From positions 1 through 64,000 of the forward strand of contig WNNJ02003457.1 in assembly GCA_012934845.2 (NCBI GenBank): a stretch of 64,000 bases of DNA. The letters are read 5' to 3'. A program made the translations under genes and the position numbers. Of the stretch, positions 47,401 to 58,639 are shown in pieces (positions within the stretch are counted from its first letter, which is position 1; every line of letters begins with the position of its first letter). The notes beneath the pieces were generated by a model. That model did no database searches, was not told where the DNA came from, and saw only the letters and a list, made by a program, of their open reading frames with translations. Source of the stretch: Pomphorhynchus laevis. Lineage: Eukaryota > Acanthocephala > Palaeacanthocephala > Echinorhynchida > Pomphorhynchidae.

Positions 47401-50400
47401 GTTTTTAAATGAATGCAAGTTCGAGCATATAAGAGCAGTTGGGACACACGTAAACAATATTTACAAATACAGTAAGATTCTCGTGTATGGCACATTATCC
47501 TATTTGATCAAAATTTTCCATGAAAACCGTTAAGATAAAATCTCATTATGCATGCTCGCTTTACTTGACTATTACACTTCCAAATGCTCGGAAATTCAAC
47601 GGCATGCGTGAATTGGATATCACTATCTAGTAAGATTTGCTTCCAATCCCAATTAGATACACGCGAACGAAATGCTGACGTTTCTATTAAGGAGAAACAT
47701 TTTTGCAGGATAAACGACAAGGGTTGCTTTCTAGTAAGATTAGCTAAAAAGGTTAGCGAGATATCCAATAAAATTTTTCTTCTTTCGTGTGGTCAATTTT
47801 TACCCTAGAAATATATTTAATTGAATGTGATTGCGATATTATTTAGATGTGTAATACAGTGACCGACCCGGCAACGGAATGAATGAAGTGAGCGTAAGAG
47901 TTCCAAAGGGGATAAAATGAAATAATAATCTGAGATAATTTATTTAAAGTAATGATCATCTGCCGCCACGGGCGATGATGAAAGATCAACATCAAAACGT
48001 TATTACAACACTACAACGTTAATACGGCAAACATCTACCAAATTAATGATGCTAATTCAAAATACCGAATGGAAAAATCATGCCAGATAGTTGATAGGCC
48101 ATACGTAACTTTTGGAAGAAACAACATTCGAAAATCAAGGATGATGAGCTAAAAGAAAACAAAAAATAAACACAGCCTAATGCCGTTTCGTCATTGTTTA
48201 GACTCATCAGTACCGAATACCTCAACTGCTGGATACATAGATGACCGGTAGACGGCTGCGTAAACTAACAATAACTCATCAGTGCAATATGAATATCGCA
48301 CTGGGAGTATACACTGGCTGGTCCTGTGTTAACTACAAGGAATTAACAACAGTGTGCGTAACAAAGTACGACTAAATGCCCACGTAGTGTCACCACATCA
48401 CTACTGTGATATTTGTTACGCACACTGATGGGAATTCATTGTAGTTATTACATGACCAGCCAGTGTATACTCCCAGTGTGATATTCGTATCACAATGATG
48501 AGTCATTGCTAATTTACTTAGCAGTTTACTGTTTTTTTTATCCAGCAGTGGAGGTATCTGGTACTGATGAGTCTAGACAATGGCGAAACGGCACATCATT
48601 ATGATGTGTTTGTTTTCTGTTTTCTTTCGGCTCTCAATCCCTAGCGTCATATATTTTGTTAAAAAATGAAAGTTATCAACATTTGAAAATATTTCATGGG
48701 TGTAGAATAGTCTGTTGAACTTAAAAAGATTGACCGAACCCATATAATAAGCAACCTTAAAAGCAATTATATCAAAATTATTAGTAAAAGTTCACTTATA
48801 GGACAGATTAACGTCAAATAATTTAATTATTAATTAAAAAGTTAAACCAAATTAAAACAATTAAATTGGTATTTTGATTTTAAGATATTCTAGAAGCAAA
48901 TAGAGAGAGCGAATTATCGTAGGATTGTATCATATTTAGCAAAAGTATTTTTTTGATTGTAGCATATTTAGCAAAAGTAATTTTTAGCCTTTTGAATTAA
49001 GTAATTATAATTTTAATTAATTATTATTAAATTTATTTAGTTCTAGGTTTTTTTTATTTGTAACTCAATTATATCTTTGTACAAATCGAAGATGTTCGTA
49101 ATAATTTCATTCAAATAGCTAATTTTCTATTTAATTGTAATTAATTATTAATTAATTATTTATTAATTAATAATTAATTATTTATTAATTAATAATTAAT
49201 TGTCTATAAACGTAATTAATGTGAGTTATGTAATTAATGCTGATTTTTGTAAATGTCAATAAAATATTATATATTGACTTATAATAATTTTTTAATTATT
49301 TATTAATTATTAATTAATTATCAATAAATAAATTAATTGTCAATAATGTGTTGGTGGGAAATGTTAATTACGAAAATGTGAATTTTAGAAAGAATTAAAT
49401 TAAACGATAAAGAATTTTATAATTCTTTATCGTATATATCAATATTGTCTGCAAGAAACTTGCACGTAGCTTACAGGTCAAACGATTTATTTGTTAGAAA
49501 ACAATTATATTTGACTCTTCGAAAGATTTACTTGTCTTACTGTTGCTTTTAAATCAATTTTTATTTGTTTATTTATAATTCTAACATTTACTTTTGATTA
49601 ATATTTTAATGAATGTATTATTTATTAATATTTTCGATATGACATTATCTAATTATTATTTATCTATTAAAACGATCAATTTACAAAGATTTTGAGTTTT
49701 TTTTTATTATTTTAAACAGACTTTACTACAAATATACAATGAAATATTTAACAATTTGCATTGAAAGCGTATTTTTCTAAATTATTCAATTCACTCCTTA
49801 CCCTTACATTTGGGTGCTAAAGGATACTTTTTATACTTGTGTAAATCTTAGGATTAACGTATTTTTAATATATGTTTGACTTAATGAATCAGTCTCAACG
49901 AGATTAATGAGAACTAGTGACGCCCTAAAACATTACTTTTTCAAAACGTCATATTTTCAAAACACTTTTTTAAAAACGTCACTTTATCATGGCGTTATTT
50001 TTTCAAATCGTTTTTCATATCGTTTTTCAAAACATCACCCTTTTCAAACGACACAAATTTGAAAAATTTTAAAACTTTGTTCCCAAAAAAGCTATTAAAC
50101 AATTATATAAATTATATCAATTGTATAAATTTAAAATATTAAGTTGAAATTATTAAATAAAATTGTTAATGACAATCACATAATATATTATAATGTATTT
50201 GTTAAATTATTATAAGCGTTGAATTTAATCGGCGAATTGGTGAAAGGGGAAAAGAGAATATAGGGAAAGTCATATTAAGAAAGTCATGTTTTTGGAATGT
50301 AACGCTTTGGGAATGGGACGTTTTATGTTCAACCATATAAACTAAATGAAAACTTATCAATGAGCACGTAATAAGAGCCTTTAAACATTAATGGTTCTCA

Positions 50401-53400
50401 TTTAAATCTTAATGTGATTGGTTTCAGAAAACGTTTTAGATATTCCTATGATGCATGCATTTCTAAAAAATGTTTTCTATTGAGTTTATAATAGCTTTAT
50501 GTTTATATATAATTGCTTTCTGTTTGGACATATAATCGTTATTTTGAAGTTTATTAATAATTAATAATTTTTTAGCTACAATGTAATATTTTAAAATTGA
50601 TTTTAAGTTATAACATTTTGTATTTTGAATACATTACATTATTTGATTTTAAGGCAGAGCAGACTCCTGGTTTGCAGTCGAGATTTCACATTCAGATGAA
50701 GAGTACGTCGTTTCGTTTAATTTATAAAGTTGTAGAAATAGAAAATAAATGATTTATTTAACCATACAATTGCTGAGTCATATGCATTACATTTGATATC
50801 ACCATTTTATTTTTGTCAAGTTTGTTATTTTAAAAATAAAATTAGCCAAAATTTGCTTAGTTTTATGAAACGACGGAAATAGAATTTATAACGTAAACTC
50901 TAAAAATTATATTTATCAAACATATCTCTTATCGAATAGCACAATCCTAATTTTTTATTCGTTGTGAGCAAAAATATTATTTTTAATAAACTCATCGTAT
51001 GATTTTATGTAAATACTGAATTTGGTTGAATACCGAATTTTTATTATTATATATTATATAATATTAAATATATTATAATATTAATTTTTATTAACGCTAT
51101 ATGATCTCAAAATATTATATCAATTTTGGTATTATTTATCCTTTCTACAAATCAATTAAAATAATGATTATCGAATTATTATTAAAGATGTTATTATATT
51201 CATTCATTTAATAGATTTATCTTAAATACTTAGAATGATTACGTAAAATGTTTTGTACAGTAGTTTTGCGATAAAACATTTAATCATTAATAATTTATTT
51301 TAAATTATTAAGATTTTTTTTATCTAAAATCATAATACAAATAACGATTAAAAAGTGAAAAAAATACCTGAAACTTTTGAACAAACAAACGTTTTGCTTT
51401 TTTTTATATTACTAGAATTTTTGTCTAATTCCGTGCGATTCCACACGGAATTCCAAAATTTCCGAAATTATCGGTAACGGCGTGTACCTCCATTCCAACT
51501 AGATTTGAAATTTCTAGTTCCTCACTACTGCAATTCTGTTCATTTCCGTGTTGCAGCAATATTTGTTGGTAGAATCCGTCAATAATGGATGTTGAGGAAT
51601 GCAGTTCAAAATGTCGATATTGATGATCCTCACTGCAATCCATAGACACGCCATTCCAGCAGTTGTCGTCATCGGGAAGGCTCTTCAGGAAAGCCTTGTC
51701 ATTCTCTTTTATTAGCGCGAACGATATCTGCTGAAATAATTATTCAGCTACCCGTGAATAAGTGATGTTTCGACGAGCTGCAAGGTAGCGCGCTATTCTA
51801 TGGATTAAACCTAGTCTGTCAACGTTATATTTTGCTTGTTATTCAATGCATTCGAACAAACAGTCTACTTTTAATGTTTATCTTTCGATAATTAAAATCA
51901 ATTATCTTTTAAATATATTAAAATATATTAAAATATATTATATATTATACATTATAATATGTTTAAATATATTATATTAATTATCTTTTAAATATATTTT
52001 TCGTATGTGTTTCCTTAACGCAGCGTAATGGGTAATTTTGTTGAACATCGTCGGTAGCTGCTGATATCGTCATCAAGGATTATCATCATTGACTATCATC
52101 AGCAAATACATCACCAATAGTTCATGATGATAGCAGCATCTATTGAAATATTGAACTGAACCCTTTTATCGAATAAATTCTCGTTTCTTTGCTTCCGTAT
52201 TTAAGACACCATTAAAATGGTGTCTTAAATATACTTACTGTGTATTTTATCGAAACAATCTATTTGCTACAACGAACGATGTTGTATTATGGGCAATAAA
52301 CAATAACATACCGTTATCTGCACGCCAGTATTTCTAAGATAATGGTTTTTTTCGGTTATTTATTAACTTTATAATTTGAATACTTCGCGTGCATCAAAAT
52401 CTTTAAAATATTTTATGTATTCAAAAGTAAATAATTAGTTTTGGAATCATTAGTCTTACATTATTTAAAGTTATCAAATTACTGTAAATTTATCGATGGT
52501 GATTTATAAATCATAGAAACTTTTTAATGCTTAAAAGCATTAATCTTAGTGCTCTCATGTTAAGCAAATTTTTATCGAACGTTTTGGTCGGTAATCTACT
52601 GCAATAAAATATTGCCTGTACGAAATAGTACAGAAATATTTTCTACACTATCTACTGCCATGAAATATTGCCTGTACGACATTGACAGACATTCAAACAC
52701 AGCAGATTTTATAACTCTATTTTGCAGAGAATTAAACTTGATCTACAGTCAAGGCGGATAGTTAATCTATTCTGAGATTAAATCTACTTAACGGTTTAAT
52801 TAGATTTGTAGATCTTCTAAAATTTATCGATACACAATGCATATGTTCTGTACTTTAGGTCTACTATGTGTATTGCTTTTTATCGACACATGTCTTCCGC
52901 TGTTGTCTTTTCGATCGACAATACAACACGGACCATCTGTACAAATTGTATTTGGGTTTGAGGCTAGTTTGAAGCTAATTTTAAATCTAATTTGAAGGTA
53001 AACTGCTTATGTGTTTAGTATGCAGTTTTGTTGATTTCCGCACTATCTACTGCCATGAAATATTGCTTGTACGAAATTGACAGACATTCTGATCATCAAT
53101 GGGAGGATAAGGGAACTTTTCTGTTGTACGCGGATCTTGTTTGCGGTATAACGTTATTCCATTTTCTTTTTTTAAATAATTCAGTTTTGTTAGGCAAAGT
53201 CCGAATATATAAGTTCAATTTAATTAATTTAATTTCTAATTAATTTAATTTTTTTTAATTAAATCTTATATTTTAAGTTTTATAGTTTATGAAAATATCC
53301 ATTTTCTTCTTTTATAAATAAAATCTTTATGGAACGAAGAAAAGTATTTTTATTTAATACAACAAAACGTTTATGTCCGATATTTCGATAGCTACTGCTA

Positions 53401-56400
53401 TCATCGTCAGGAAACTACAAAAAAGAACTAAAGTTGCCATGGCAACTATTGTATTATAAAAGAAAGAAGTAAATGGATATTTTCAAATAAAACTATAATG
53501 CCTATTGACAAAACATCAATATAGCATTTTTGCGTTTGAAACCAATACATTGTCATATAAGCATTAATTACTCATTGAAGGGATATTTTTAAACCAAAAA
53601 TAATTGATATCACAATATTTTAAAAAATTCTGATTTGGTTTTCATAGAAAGAAATGTGAGTCATTTAAATACGATATCAAGAAAACCTAGTAAAAGTATA
53701 GAAACTAGTTTTTCCGCTTGTGGGCTGTTTACTTGTTGTATCCGAAAGTAATCGGTTATATCTTACTGTTAAAGTACAAATTACAATAAAACATAGAAAC
53801 AAACTTCAAAGAAAAACGTTACAAACACACATTCACACACATTCTATACAAGCTTTTTTTTTAATTCTATACAAGGTTTTTTTATGTTCGATATTATCGA
53901 AATATCGGACATAAACGTTTTGTTGTATTAAATAAAAATGCTTTTCTTCGTTCCATAAAGATTTTTTATAGTTTAATTAATTTTAAATATATTCACATTT
54001 ATATTTATAACTACATTTTAACGTATCTAAATAAAATTTGCAAAATCAAGGTCATCTTTAATAATTAAAATTAATTTAATTCACATTTTTATAATAATTT
54101 TTGTTTTTTTTACATCTGAAATATGTTTTATCCAACAGGGATAACATCGAATGAATAACATTTCAAATTAATAAGTTACAATTTGAAATATCATCTCACT
54201 TTTTAAAGGCATATATTTGCTTGCAACTTTTGAAATTTGAAGAACTTAACTTATTAAACATGTAACAAATGGCAATTTGGTCATTTCATTCTCTAAAATC
54301 ATAGCTCGAATTTGAAAATTTCTACATAAGTTTGACAAATTATTGCCATTGATAATGTGCCAACATTATCAATGGCAATCCTACGCTTTGTTAAAAAATT
54401 CAGTCCAATACTGACCTATGTCCTCCAACATGCATATTATCGGATCAGTGGATATATGATTTTCAACTAGAATTTGAGTTTGTTGTTAGTATACGGTTAG
54501 AAATGATAATTTGTGTAATAAAATATAATTAAAAAAATATATACATAATTCACAGGGTTTAAGTAGTAAGAATCAGTTAATTTACTAATTTTCTGAATAA
54601 ACAATTAATATTTATTAGAGAGCTAGTAACTAAATAATAATTTGAATTGAACATTGTATTATAGACTATTTTAAAATAGTATGTTAAGCATCTGAGTGAA
54701 TGTATAATTAAATCTATTGCGAGATAATAACTGTTCAACTCCTTTAATGCATAATCTAAAAATATTTTCAAGTAATCTATTGCGAGATAATAACTGTTTA
54801 ACTCCTTTAATGCATAATCTAATAATATTTTCAAGTAACCCTTTTCGAATAAACGTTCTTTCAATCTGAAAATCAAGTAGATTAAAATTATATCACAATA
54901 TGTTTGTAATCAGATTGGGTCAATTAGGTCACTTTAAATTCGATTATTAGTGTTTCTATTGTAATATATTATCTATTATATTGTAATATTATATTTTTTA
55001 TAATATTAATATTATATTATAATATAATATTAATATTATATTTTATATCTATTAAATTACCCATTATATCTATATTATCTATTGTACTTATTTATCTAGT
55101 ACAATTATTATTAAATTTGATTAGCATTAATTTCGTGTTGTTTCGTAATTTGAATACGCAATATATTTAAATAACCCGTTCCATGTCACTTCATTATCCG
55201 TTCCATATTTTCACGATGTATAGGTTCTGTACTTTTATATATTCTTCATATGTGACGTAGTTTTGAAAATAATAAATTTAGATCAACCTAGTGTACTTGA
55301 ACTTTTTGCGGATATTAAAAATATTCCTTTCTATTTTTTAGGGTTTTTCCGTGTTCTGGTATACTCATGTTTTGTTGTTATTATGGTCAAAATATACACA
55401 GTACCTTTGTTCATAATTCGACCGATGTATCTATCACTTCGGTAACTTGCTTTGAAATTACGATACATTTGTATATTTTGCAAAATAAGGGCACTAAAAA
55501 AATCCATCAATGACGTTGTACAAGCGCGAAGAGCAATACTTAATCTCAATAGCATGTAAGTGTATTGTTTCGACCTTAAATTACAATTAAACAAATTTTA
55601 ATTTCCCAAAAATTCCGCTTTTCCCATTTGGAATTTATCTCATGAGATTGTCTATCGTTCGTCGGTTCAATAGATATTTAGTTAATGATATATTATTTTT
55701 ATTTTTGCTATTTGTAGATAGACGCAACCGGCCTTGCAACGATATATCACATAATAAAGAATTGACATAATAAACAATGTAATCTATAATGCATTTGTAC
55801 TAAACATTCAAGTAAATGTTTAGTTCCGCTTATTTTAATAATTAAAGTAAACCATTTGAAATGGAGAAAACATCAATTTTTTGGAATGCCCTCGATTTTT
55901 TAATGTTTTAATCTAATTCAAATCATCTAATTGTTTTAGGTGTCTAATTATAACGTTGAATAACACAACTATTAAATTCTACTTACGCTTCAGATTAAGG
56001 ATGTTATGTTGATTTTCGACACTGGTTGTCATGTAGAAGCTTTCTGATAGAATCCTAGTTCGTATCAATTCAATTTTGTAAAACATTGTTTTGTACTCAA
56101 CTTAAACGCATTATTATTTCATGGATTATTTGACTAAATGTTCAAGAAAACCATTTGAATTCGTTTCGTGGACGAATGGTTCATTTCATTTGGTATTTTC
56201 CACTTATATGTGTTTATTACTAGTCCTTAATAAAGGAATTTTACACGCTAAATATGATGTGTTCATTTGATCATGTACATTTCGATTTACCAGCATGTCT
56301 TCATTAAATGTTTAATATAATATATTTATGTCGTTAATATTAAAATAGTCCAAGCTGCTTGTACTTTTGGATTAGGTATCCTGATGCAAGCGAAGAAGAT

Positions 56401-57042
56401 TTAAACAGAAATTCTGATAGAACTTGTATAATTTGTCGTGATGAAATGCAAGTCAATCAAATATGTAAAAAGCTTCCATGCAATCACATTTTCCATCGAT
56501 CGTGCTTACGAAGTTGGTTTCAACGTCAGCAAACGTGTCCTACTTGTCGAACAGATATCTTGAGTAGACCAGATCGTCAACCAGGCAACGTTTTACCGCA
56601 ACAACAACAAATTCCAAATGTGGAAAGATTATCAGCAGCCGCTGCTCCAGGAATAAATAACGCGCGTCCAAATTTGCAACAACCTAGCAGTGTTGAGATA
56701 AATGCACCACCAAATCAAAACGGACGACAATTGCCTAACATTATTTTACCTCCATTTGGTAGGTTTACTTTTTTTGGTAAATTTCAATGTATTTGTTGAA
56801 ACTCTAGCTTTTCCTCCTCCACCACTTCCAAATGTGACTTTATTGCCTACGGATTCAATAGAACATTTGAAGATGGAAGAATGCAAAGAGCAAGAACGAA
56901 TTATTGCAAGAATCGAAACTTTGAGGAATGTCCGACTCTTACTTGATGCATCATTTATTCAACTTAATCATTATCTTAACATGCAACCTGATTCATCAGA
57001 TTTCACTCATAGGCTTAAAGAATGCTCTGATAACAAGAAAAG
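44473..57042 (+). CDS. SYVN1: SYVN1/HRD1 E3 ubiquitin ligase, ten exons, 3' end not found
   Basis: ER-membrane RING E3 ligase that ubiquitinates misfolded proteins during ER-associated degradation. Proposed exons: 44,473-44,613; 46,767-46,859; 46,960-47,112; 50,654-50,702; 52,859-52,966; 53,026-53,145; 55,342-55,441; 55,490-55,555; 56,376-56,758; 56,808-57,042. All junction phases agree and the product (482 codons) aligns with human SYVN1 throughout. Seen in order: an N-terminal membrane segment; RTWYAVTETCLAFTVFRDDFSP; the VQIVFGFE segment; PLFIIRPMYLSLR; RING CIIC...CNHIFHRSC...CPTC in exon 9; a Pro/Asn/Gln-rich linker; and a C-terminal helix IARIETLRNVRLLLDAS. Start: ATG 44,473, with another ATG next to it. 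The exon 5 donor is the least certain and gives a one-residue gap. Introns range from 48 bp to 3.5 kb. The exon 10 donor AAAAG|GTATTT implies further C-terminal exon(s) not identified. Confidence 0.93.
47225..47371. repeat. Direct repeat, left copy (147 bp)
   Basis: Matches 47,912-48,058 with about two differences over 147 bp. The pair brackets 540 bp of non-coding DNA in SYVN1 intron 3. It may be a small non-autonomous element with terminal direct repeats or a recent local duplication. No coding content is seen between the copies. Confidence 0.85.
47912..48058. repeat. Direct repeat, right copy (147 bp)
   Basis: Second member of the 147-bp pair, lying about 60 bp before the hammerhead foldback begins. 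Confidence 0.85.
48182..48256 (-). ncRNA. Hammerhead ribozyme (stem III open), 75 nt
   Basis: On the minus strand all parts of a hammerhead are present in order. Stem III 5' strand GCCGU (48,256-48,252) is followed by cleavage nucleotide C17 at 48,251, giving a GUC site. Stem I 5' strand UACCG (48,250-48,246), a 30-nt stem I loop region, and stem I 3' strand CGGUA come next. The invariant core CUGAUGA (48,210-48,204) is followed by stem II GUC-loop-GAC, then GAA and ACGGC, which pairs with GCCGU. Every helix pairs perfectly and the core is canonical. Self-cleavage would fall between 48,251 and 48,250. As it lies antisense in SYVN1 intron 3, it would act in a minus-strand transcript. Confidence 0.88.
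48521..48592 (+). ncRNA. Hammerhead-like module, decayed copy in the right arm
   Basis: This is the plus-strand counterpart of the left-arm ribozyme. The core CUGAUGA (48,564-48,570) and GAAA (48,585-48,588) are intact. Stem I UACUG/UGGUA pairs with two wobbles and stem II is GUC/GGC. Stem III GCAGU/ACGGC has one mismatch and the cleavage nucleotide is U. It may cleave weakly or not at all. Confidence 0.65.
49135..49345. repeat. AATTAATTATT-type low-complexity repeat
   Basis: A long stretch of alternating ATTAATTA units in SYVN1 intron 3, with interrupted continuation to about 49,345. Simple sequence only. Confidence 0.8.
51422..51735 (-). CDS. Putative 3'-terminal exon of an unidentified antisense gene
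   Basis: A minus-strand open stretch of about 100 codons begins after an acceptor-like TTTCAG at about 51,736 with QISFALIKENDKAFLKS. It continues SLPDDDNCWNGVSMDCSE and ends at a stop near 51,423. GC content and amino-acid composition are clearly more gene-like than the surrounding intron. No domain is recognised. It lies inside SYVN1 intron 4 on the opposite strand, so it may be a nested gene, an exon of a longer antisense gene or a processed relic. No upstream exon was found. Confidence 0.4.
52043..52156. repeat. Small foldback carrying the GATGA-hairpin-GAAA-type motif
   Basis: The right half (52,123-52,156, plus strand) reads ATGATGA, then TAG-loop-CTA, then TTGAAATATTG. The left half (52,043-52,080) is a diverged inverted version. 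It is similar to the motifs at 53,375-53,412 and 60,594-60,633. It lies in SYVN1 intron 4. Confidence 0.55.
52198..52231. repeat. Perfect 16-bp hairpin
   Basis: An arm beginning TATTTAAGACACCATT is followed after two A bases by its exact reverse complement. It lies in SYVN1 intron 4, with no neighbouring gene or poly-T tract to suggest a terminator role. Confidence 0.9.
52593..52704 (+). pseudogene. Two decayed copies of the start of SYVN1 exon 6
   Basis: Positions 52,648-52,700 match the start of SYVN1 exon 6 (53,039-53,091) with about three differences and still read LSTAMKYCLYDIDRHS. A shorter, more diverged copy precedes it at 52,593-52,635. The following sequence drifts away from the exon. 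These look like remnants of tandem exon duplication within intron 4, about 390 bp before the real exon. Confidence 0.7.
53322..53965. mobile_element. 644-bp element with about 69-bp terminal inverted repeats
   Basis: The left terminus (53,322-53,390) and right terminus (53,895-53,965) are inverted copies with essentially one mismatch. The sequence between is non-coding. The inner end of the left terminus runs into a minus-strand CTGACGA-hairpin-GAAA motif (53,375-53,412), the right terminus carries only its GAAATATCGG part. It lies in SYVN1 intron 6. It could be a MITE-like element or two head-to-head ends of a Penelope-like element. Confidence 0.8.
53375..53412 (-). ncRNA. CTGACGA-hairpin-GAAA motif (hammerhead-like core)
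   Basis: The minus strand reads CCTGACGA, then T, then stem GATAGC-AGTA-GCTATC, then GAAATATCGG. This matches the CUGANGA...GAAA order of a hammerhead core, but with one extra U before stem II and no recognisable stems I and III. It is best seen as a hammerhead-derived or Penelope-type terminal motif; activity is doubtful. Confidence 0.45.
54342..54379. repeat. Perfect 16-bp hairpin with 6-nt loop
   Basis: ATTGCCATTGATAATG is followed by TGCCAA and the exact reverse complement. It lies within SYVN1 intron 6, and its role is unknown. Confidence 0.9.
54712..54838. repeat. 63-bp tandem duplication
   Basis: Two adjacent units (54,712-54,774 and 54,775-54,838) differ at only three or so positions. 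They lie in SYVN1 intron 6. The open minus-strand frame across them is a by-product of the repeat. Confidence 0.88.
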
Positions 57043-58600
57043 GTATTTTTGTTTTAACTTTTTTGTTTTATATTTCTAATTCAAAAGACTTAGGTAAAAA
57101 AATAAAAAACCAATAAATCATTTCCATATTAAGCAATCAATTTATAAATAAATATTAATAAATTTATTAATAAATTATTTTTAAGTAAATTGTTTATTTA
57201 AACAATTTATTCCCTGGTTACTATCAGCATCATCACGTAAAATACAAATTAATAACAACTAATTTAGAAATAAAACTAAAAACTGAAAACTAAAATGTAT
57301 CATTATTTTGTGATTTATATTCGGTTACAAATAATGCATTATTAAGATCGATTTTCACAAGATTCCATGTGTCTTATATAATTTTTATTTAATATTTAAT
57401 AGATATGTAATTGTATGATGATGTTTTTTAAATATCTTTTTAAAATATAAATAAATTTATATTTAATTTTAACTAATTATATTTAAATAATTAATGTTTT
57501 AAAAATATCGATGTTTCTTTCGATCACTATTTACCGTCCCAACATAGCAGTTGGTCAAATTCCGTTCTAATTGTATCTTTGCTCTGTGTAATTTGAAAAT
57601 CTAGTGAATTGCCTTATTTTAACCCATTTTATATTATTTACTATCCACCCATAAAAATTTTTATATATTATTATAAAATAAATTTTATATTATTTTATTA
57701 TATTATGCGATTTAAATTTAGTAAATAATCATAATAGTTTTGTTTAGTATGACAGAACTATTTTAAAATAGGCCTCTATTCTTCGGTTATATTTTTTCGG
57801 TTATTCTTCTGTTATTAATAGGTATCTATTCTTCGGTTATTATAGGCCTCTATTCTTCAATTTTAGCGATTGACAGTAGCTTGAATGGTTCAAATCAGCT
57901 AACTAAGTCTACGTATTTAATATAATTACAAAATTAAATAAATAAAAATAAATAAATAATAATGCTAAATCAATAAATCAAAATGTAATAATTAGATAAG
58001 AAATAATTATAAATAATTGTTATAAGATTTTATATAATTTATATGAAGTGAAAATAAAAAAATTGAAATCTAATATGAAAGTCAATTTTTATGAATTGAT
58101 TAAAATATATTTCCTCTAATGTAATTTAATTATTTAGTATAATATCTTATTATAACACAGAATATATTATCGATCCATCAATATTTTCAAATTAAGAGTT
58201 TAGATATATTTTACTTTGATGAATTATAAATTTTACAATTTTGTTTTGTGTTTGCTGGTCCTATTCAAAACTCAGTTAAAAATCAGTTAAATCTTTTTAT
58301 TTTGTTATCACAAAGATTTAAACTCAAATAAAATAAATCACTTAATTTCACTTCAATAAATCACTTTAATGATTTAAATAATATTTGAACAAAACTATAT
58401 AGGCCCCAATTCCTCGATTTGGGGATTGACAGCAGCTGAAATTATATTTCATTTGATGTAATTAACTTATAAAACTTGTTTAATAATATCAAAACCTGAT
58501 CATTTTCATTGATATTTTCTATCCTTAAGTTTAAATACTAAATTTTATTCTGGTTGTGGCACAATATTATCCTCACAGGTATTGTTCCTATTCTTGATAC
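57043..58600. other. AT-rich sequence after SYVN1 exon 10
   Basis: Probably the last SYVN1 intron or 3' flank. No exon is recognised. Two related blocks of about 40 bp beginning ATAGGCC and containing GATTGACAG-AGCT occur at 57,842-57,884 and 58,399-58,440. They may be the ends of a small repeat. Confidence 0.5.
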
Positions 58601-58639
58601 AGAAGGACGCTACTAATCAGTCTGGGTGGATCTCATTAG

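Larger units (their letters stand above)
48116..48650. repeat. Hammerhead-bearing foldback element
   Basis: The left arm (about 48,116-48,367) and right arm (about 48,409-48,650) are reverse complements at moderate divergence. The innermost perfect block is GTGTGCGTAACAAA and its complement. The spacer of about 40 bp is unique. Each arm carries a hammerhead ribozyme module pointing outward, intact on the left and decayed on the right. Each arm also holds a second TGATGAG-containing hairpin closer to the centre that lacks the GAAA partner. The unit resembles hammerhead-carrying retroelement repeats (Penelope-like pLTRs, SINE-like or satellite hammerhead families) arranged head to head. Confidence 0.85.

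Noticed and set aside
48263-48285. Second CTGATGAG in the left arm of the foldback as another ribozyme
   Set aside because: Stem I pairs well, but no GAAA follows stem II and the expected cleavage triplet is absent, so it is not called as a ribozyme.
57043-57079. SYVN1 ending by read-through to the TAA at 57,077
   Set aside because: AAAAG|GTATTT is a reasonable donor in phase and the read-through tail is hydrophobic, unlike SYVN1 C-termini. A further exon is more likely, though read-through is not excluded.
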